Below are positions 15,133 to 18,201 of a stretch of 18,201 nucleotides of DNA, one piece after another. Made by a program: the position numbers and the translations under genes. Where the stretch lies: positions 1 through 18,201 of the forward strand of contig NZ_CAJJWO010000094.1 in NCBI RefSeq assembly GCF_905196875.1. The letters run 5' to 3'. The notes under the pieces are model-generated. The model saw nothing but the letters and a program-made list of their open reading frames with translations, ran no database searches and was not told where the DNA came from. Each line of letters starts with the position of its first letter. The first letter of the stretch is position 1. The DNA is from an uncultured Parabacteroides sp. (lineage in GTDB: Bacteria; Bacteroidota; Bacteroidia; Bacteroidales; Tannerellaceae).

Positions 15133-15162
15133 TTATTCATTTGATGATTGCCAAATGAATAA
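15133..15162. terminator. Hairpin downstream of the regulator gene (second of two)
   Basis: TTATTCATTTG (15133-15143) is perfectly matched by CAAATGAATAA (15152-15162) with an 8-base loop. With the first hairpin it forms a pair in the convergent spacer between the regulator and the solitary propeller gene; bidirectional termination is the simplest reading. I see no gene in the remaining spacer (15019-15225). Confidence 0.4.
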
Positions 15163-15225
15163 TAGTATGAGAATAAAATATGTATTCTTTATATATAGCT
15201 AGGTTTGTTTACTCTTTGTATAATC

Positions 15226-16272
15226 TTATTTCAGATTTATAATTTGTAATTGAACATTGCAGTTGTTTGTTTCATCATCTAGTATACGGCACCATACTTT
15301 ATCGCTCAGATAGAATATTTGATCGGAAGATGATTGTACATAGTCGATGTCGTTGATAACAGCGGTTGACGTTGTTAATTCATGTGTCTCTTTATTGTAT
15401 AGTACCCATCTATAAGGATTTTCTTCAACATAATAGTAGTAGGTTAATAATAAGAAGTTACTGGAGTTGCTGAACCCCCACATCATTGCAAAATCCTGTA
15501 ATGGAATTGTTTCAGAATCTTTTTTTCTGAGGTCTTCCTTTAATCGTTGCTTTAAGTTGAATTGATATTCTACAATAGCTGTGTCTTTTGTGACGTATGA
15601 GAGATTATCCCAATTCCTGTCATAATAGTAAACAGCCTGATCCAATAAATTGGTATATAAGCTTAGGAATTCAAATTTATCCTCTTTCGGAATATCAAAA
15701 TCTATCTTCTTGATAATATTATTCTCCTTATCTGTAGTCCATATACCATAAGGTAGATGCTCTTCGTAATAGGGCAAAATGCATAACTTTATTTCGTCTT
15801 TTAATACAGCAAAATCTCTGACATATAAAGTCGTCTTTTTTGATTCTATAAACTTTCCTTTATAACTGTATTTGTTTATTTTTTGTGAATGACCGTCGAG
15901 TATGTATATTTGATTAAGAACCGGATCAATTGTAAATGTTCTTATGCTAATGAATTCTTCGAGGGCATTTCCATAATGGTTGATCTGATTAATGAATTTC
16001 CCTTCCAACGTGAAAATCAGAATGCCAGCTTTCTTATTATCTAATAGAATCAAGGTGTCATCGTCTAGAAAAATGTTTTGGATGCCTGATATTATGCATG
16101 AGTCGTTTGTGTTTAACTCAATGTAATCTAACGACTTGGCGAATTGAGAATATTGAATAGTCTCTTTTGTGTTATCTAAATCAACAGTTATAGTTGGGAT
16201 GGAAATATTGTCTTTCTTTGTACACGAGATTACAAGACTGAATAAGATAAAAAATATAAGTACTTGCTTCAT
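15226..16272 (-). CDS. 6-bladed beta-propeller lipoprotein (solitary)
   Basis: A 348-residue exported protein with signal MKQVLIFFILFSLVISC (Cys17 lipidated). The first domain lines up with Bacteroidetes 6-bladed propellers (PF17170-like): FAKSLDYIELNTNDSCIISG, IFLDDDTLILLDNKKAGILI, FTLEGKFINQINHYGNALEE and FTIDPVLNQIYILDGHSQKI, each a blade with a strand and a turn. It belongs to the same broad group as the BF3164- and DUF4221-like proteins of the two cassettes but lacks an adjacent NVEALA gene and a thioredoxin-like partner. It converges on the regulator gene and has its own promoter. The usual SFG-GxGPGE motif is changed to HYGNALEE. Function unknown. Confidence 0.78.
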   Translation of the reverse strand: MKQVLIFFILFSLVISCTKKDNISIPTITVDLDNTKETIQYSQFAKSLDYIELNTNDSCIISGIQNIFLDDDTLILLDNKKAGILIFTLEGKFINQINHYGNALEEFISIRTFTIDPVLNQIYILDGHSQKINKYSYKGKFIESKKTTLYVRDFAVLKDEIKLCILPYYEEHLPYGIWTTDKENNIIKKIDFDIPKEDKFEFLSLYTNLLDQAVYYYDRNWDNLSYVTKDTAIVEYQFNLKQRLKEDLRKKDSETIPLQDFAMMWGFSNSSNFLLLTYYYYVEENPYRWVLYNKETHELTTSTAVINDIDYVQSSSDQIFYLSDKVWCRILDDETNNCNVQLQIINLK

Positions 16273-16293
16273 TGCTCTTTTGTTGTTTGTTTA

Positions 16294-16301
16294 CAAATGT
16301 A
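16294..16301 (-). promoter_or_regulatory. Candidate -7 box of the solitary propeller gene
   Basis: The minus strand reads TACATTTG, matching TAnnTTTG, 21 bases before the start codon, with ACTTG 20 bases further upstream as a possible -33 element. This is the best-spaced promoter in the window. Confidence 0.6.
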
Positions 16302-16364
16302 TGGGTACTTCCATCAAGAAGCAAGTATTAAGATGTTTATTTCATGTATGGCTTACATACTAAA

Positions 16365-16394
16365 TAAAAAAGTCCCGAGCTAAAACTCGGGACT
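16365..16394 (-). terminator. Intrinsic terminator of the HU-like gene
   Basis: AGTCCCGAG and CTCGGGACT form a perfect 9-bp stem around a 6-base loop, followed on the minus strand by six T residues. It ends the HU-like transcript 13 bases after the stop codon and insulates the propeller gene. Confidence 0.92.
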
Positions 16395-16407
16395 GATTTG
16401 TGAAGGA

Positions 16408-16848
16408 CTATTCGATCACTGGTCTGTCATCTTCACCTCCCGGATTACTGCCGGTTGTTGGCACCCCTTTCTTTTCGAAATTGGTATCCTTACGGGCTTT
16501 ACGCAAGGCAGAGCCGGGTGTGAAAACAATTCGTGGAGTTTTGATCATGGAAGTTTCGAAACCCTCTTCATCGACAGAACCTGTCGAACCTAATCCGTAA
16601 CGGAAATTTCCGAATTCACCGAACTGTACCCGTCTACCGGCAGCCAGATGCTTTTTAAACAAATGATTCATACGGTCGGCCACTCCCTTCACCTGGTTGG
16701 AAGGGATACCGGCTTCACTAATCTCGCCCAACAACTCTTCGAAACTTACCAGATCCGAGTAAACAGCCTGTGCATACAACTTTTCAGGGTTTTCTTCCTT
16801 GTCTTTCCCTAAATTGATTCTTTTTACTAAACGATACTTTAATGACAT
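16408..16848 (-). CDS. HU-like DNA-binding protein, Bacteroidetes type
   Basis: A 146-residue protein of the HU-related (TIGR01201/HU-HIG) group: a nucleoid-type fold with an N-terminal extension and a C-terminal tail beyond classical HU (about 90 residues). Visible parts are MSLKYRLVKRINLGKD, YAQAVYSDLVSFEELLGEIS, the helix RMNHLFKKHLAAGRRVQFG, EFGNFRYGLGSTGSVDEEGF and MIKTPRIVFTPGSALRKA, matching the HU strand/arm order. The acidic, glycine-rich end (GGEDDRP) is typical of this group. It likely binds DNA as a dimer and shapes local chromatin. It lies downstream of the recombinase, in the same direction, with its own promoter, a 14-bp palindrome in front and a strong terminator behind. Such genes often accompany mobile or polysaccharide loci in Bacteroidales. 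Confidence 0.85.
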   Translation of the reverse strand: MSLKYRLVKRINLGKDKEENPEKLYAQAVYSDLVSFEELLGEISEAGIPSNQVKGVADRMNHLFKKHLAAGRRVQFGEFGNFRYGLGSTGSVDEEGFETSMIKTPRIVFTPGSALRKARKDTNFEKKGVPTTGSNPGGEDDRPVIE

Positions 16849-16888
16849 ACTCTTTCAATTTTTGAATGTTAATAGATAATACTGTGTT

Positions 16889-16902
16889 TGTTCTCGAGAA
16901 CA
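16889..16902. promoter_or_regulatory. Perfect 14-bp palindrome in front of the HU-like gene
   Basis: TGTTCTCGAGAACA is fully self-complementary and starts three bases after the -7 box of the HU-like promoter, covering the expected start of transcription. This is where a dimeric repressor would bind; the regulator is unknown. Confidence 0.55.
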
Positions 16903-16905
16903 TGA

Positions 16906-16913
16906 CAAAGATA
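16906..16913 (-). promoter_or_regulatory. Candidate -7 box of the HU-like gene
   Basis: The minus strand reads TATCTTTG, matching TAnnTTTG, with TTTTG about 16 bases further upstream as a short-spaced -33 candidate. It leaves an untranslated leader of about 50 bases containing the palindrome at 16889-16902. Confidence 0.6.
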
Positions 16914-16952
16914 CCATCTGCTAAAAACACAAAATCGGAATAGGTCGGGTTA

Positions 16953-17090
16953 TCAGGATATCGGTTGGCTTATCTGGTAGTAATTACTCAAATCCAAATA
17001 ACCGAACTGTATATCGCCATTCATGCACATGATAATGCGGTTATTTTCTTTGTCGTAGCAGAAATCGGCAATCTTATCCGTTTGGGCTAT
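16953..17090 (-). pseudogene. Possible gene remnant: 45 open codons without a start
   Basis: The minus strand between a TAA (17091-17093) and a TGA (16953-16955) reads IAQTDKIADFCYDKENN, then RIIMCMNGDIQFGYLDLSN and YYQISQPIS. Composition and codon choice look like genuine coding sequence, and the opposite strand gives an implausibly hydrophobic product. There is no start codon before the internal methionines and I recognise no family. It may be the C-terminal tail of a gene destroyed by rearrangement near the recombinase, or chance. The rest of 16914-17107 holds nothing else I can name. Confidence 0.3.
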
Positions 17091-17107
17091 TTACTTAATA
17101 TGGTGTA

Positions 17108-18076
17108 TCATATTTTGATTTCTATTTTGTTCCTTGGATGTTTGTTATGTAGAATCTTCTTCTGTTTATTGGAATTGACGTGTGTGTAGATTTGGGTGGT
17201 TACAATGCTACTATGGCCTAATAGGCTTTGAATATACTTGATATCTACATCTTCTTCTAATAATAATGTGGCAAAAGTATGGCGAAAAGTGTGTGGCGTG
17301 ATATGTTTTGATAGATTAAGTTCTTTAATGCATCTTTTTACAAGTAGCCTTACCGATTGGGGGGATATTTCATGCCCAAGCCTATTAGTGAAAAATGACG
17401 TTGTGGGTTGAGTTTGTTTATAGTACTCTTTCATTATGGTAATTATCCCCTTGGAACAAATTTGTATTATCCGTTCTTTACTTCCTTTTCCGTATACTTT
17501 AATTGTACCTTGTGTCAAATCGATATCATTCCATTGAAGCTGGCATAATTCAGAGACTCGGACACCTGTGGCAAATAGTAATTCAATTATTGCGATATCC
17601 CGGGTTTTAGCTTTATATGTATAACTGTCATGGTTGGCTTCTTTCATTCGTTCTTTATATAAATATTCCAATATCAGTTTTATTTCGTTACTGCACATGA
17701 CAGTCGGTAAAATGTAAGGCTCCTTCATATGTATTTTCATTTTTCTAAAAGGATTTATAAATGTTTCATTCTCAAACTCATAGAATGAAAAGAATGCTTT
17801 TGATGATGCTATTTTTCGCTTTATGGTCTTAGGCTTGAAGTCTGAAATCTTTTGTAGATAGGCTTTTATCATGTCTTTTGAAACAGATTCCATCACTTCT
17901 ATGGAGTATACTTCATAGAGAAAGTCTTTTAATTGTTCCAGGTCAATTTGATAAGCTGCTATAGTCTTCTTGCTCAATGCTTTTTCATATTGGCAGTGAA
18001 ATATAAAGTCAGATAGAGCGCTACTTACCTTTTTTGCTCCTTTTGAGTCAGCTGTTTGTATTTCCATATTCATCAT
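17108..18076 (-). CDS. Tyrosine recombinase / site-specific integrase (XerC/XerD-like)
   Basis: A 322-residue DNA strand-exchange enzyme from the start chosen here (MMNMEIQT; a longer frame begins at 18112). The N-terminal SAM-like DNA-binding domain (about residues 20-120; YEKALSKKTIAAYQIDLEQL) is followed by the catalytic domain with all conserved residues: Arg173 in ATGVRVSELC, Lys197 in GKGSKER, His262 and Arg265 in HTFRHTFA, His288 in LLGHSS and Tyr297 in IYTHV. It should therefore be active. In Bacteroides and Parabacteroides, recombinases of this size next to polysaccharide genes often invert promoters; I see no pair of long inverted repeats in this window, so its target may lie outside. 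It is divergent from a probable glycosyltransferase start at 18171. Confidence 0.92.
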   Translation of the reverse strand: MMNMEIQTADSKGAKKVSSALSDFIFHCQYEKALSKKTIAAYQIDLEQLKDFLYEVYSIEVMESVSKDMIKAYLQKISDFKPKTIKRKIASSKAFFSFYEFENETFINPFRKMKIHMKEPYILPTVMCSNEIKLILEYLYKERMKEANHDSYTYKAKTRDIAIIELLFATGVRVSELCQLQWNDIDLTQGTIKVYGKGSKERIIQICSKGIITIMKEYYKQTQPTTSFFTNRLGHEISPQSVRLLVKRCIKELNLSKHITPHTFRHTFATLLLEEDVDIKYIQSLLGHSSIVTTQIYTHVNSNKQKKILHNKHPRNKIEIKI

Positions 18077-18123
18077 AAATTTAATAATGCCGCGAAGTAA
18101 CGTGAATAACATATATAAAGCTA

Positions 18124-18160
18124 ATTATCAGGTAGAAAGTAGGAAGACGAACAACTGATA
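18124..18160. repeat. Short inverted repeat between recombinase and glycosyltransferase
   Basis: TTATCAG and CTGATAA (7 bp) lie about 23 bases apart in the 94-base divergent spacer. It could be an operator, a recombinase core or chance; the arms are short. Confidence 0.3.
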
Positions 18161-18170
18161 ACTTAATATT

Positions 18171-18201
18171 ATGGATACATTTGATGTTATAATTCCGACT
18201 T
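18171..18201 (+). CDS. Start of a probable family-2 glycosyltransferase (cut by the right edge)
   Basis: The last 31 bases read ATG GAT ACA TTT GAT and on, giving MDTFDVIIPT. DVIIPT(Y/W)N is the common opening of family-2 glycosyltransferases, where it forms the first strand of the nucleotide-sugar-binding fold. Only ten codons are visible, so the call rests on this short motif and on the neighbouring recombinase. If correct, a capsule, O-antigen or similar polysaccharide locus begins here and extends beyond the window. Confidence 0.5.
   Translation, partial: MDTFDVIIPT

Noticed and set aside
16965..17189. 74-codon hydrophobic plus-strand frame upstream of the HU-like gene
   Set aside because: It overlaps the recombinase end on the other strand and its hydrophobicity is what the antisense of polar coding sequence gives; no ribosome site seen.
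16950..18131. TTATCAGG direct repeat on both sides of the recombinase (16951 and 18124 areas) as attachment sites
   Set aside because: Only about eight bases match, too short to support an integrated element.
1..18201. CRISPR array, tRNA, rRNA or insertion sequence
   Set aside because: I looked for regularly spaced repeats, tRNA-like clover patterns and transposase motifs and saw none; the 16S-like bases near 11490 are too few to be a rRNA fragment.

Overview
The window looks like a chromosomal segment of a Bacteroidales bacterium, most likely Parabacteroides or a close relative. The evidence is the set of gene families (NVEALA peptides, BF3164/DUF4221/6-bladed propeller lipoproteins, a DUF1573 lipoprotein, an HU-like protein of the Bacteroidetes type) and several promoters with the Bacteroidetes -7 box TAnnTTTG. 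Nearly everything is on the minus strand, so it reads from right to left.

Right edge (16.4-18.2 kb): the first codons of a probable family-2 glycosyltransferase (+), suggesting a surface-polysaccharide locus starting at the edge; a complete tyrosine recombinase (-); a short stretch of broken coding sequence; and an HU-like gene with a promoter, a perfect palindrome and a clear terminator. A solitary propeller lipoprotein (15.2-16.3 kb) follows.

Centre (9.3-15.0 kb): the most interesting part. A membrane-spanning regulator with a C-terminal OmpR-type winged helix (+) diverges from a minus-strand run that holds two versions of one cassette: NVEALA peptide, propeller-type lipoprotein, thioredoxin-like lipoprotein. 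In the promoter-proximal cassette the thioredoxin-like protein carries an extra DUF1573 domain; in the distal, very AT-rich one it does not. The shared divergent promoter region holds three perfect-register 11-bp tandem repeats just upstream of the promoter for the NVEALA run, as expected for an OmpR/PhoB-type activator site. Between the cassettes lies a structured non-coding block that may be a plus-strand RNA.

Left centre (2.1-9.2 kb): two large paralogous transglutaminase-like lipoproteins, a catalytically complete type I signal peptidase between them, and a Wzy/O-antigen-ligase-like membrane protein with a TPR tail. The first transglutaminase gene is preceded by a decayed second signal peptidase gene, so a (signal peptidase + transglutaminase) pair was duplicated and one peptidase died.

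Left edge (1-2.0 kb): the membrane-fusion lipoprotein and the N-terminal third of an RND efflux transporter, with their own promoter.

Working model (inference): the regulator senses an envelope signal and activates synthesis of small secreted cysteine-containing NVEALA peptides together with surface/periplasmic lipoproteins. The neighbouring signal peptidase, transglutaminase-like proteins and ligase-like protein may process or attach them. No function is established from sequence alone.
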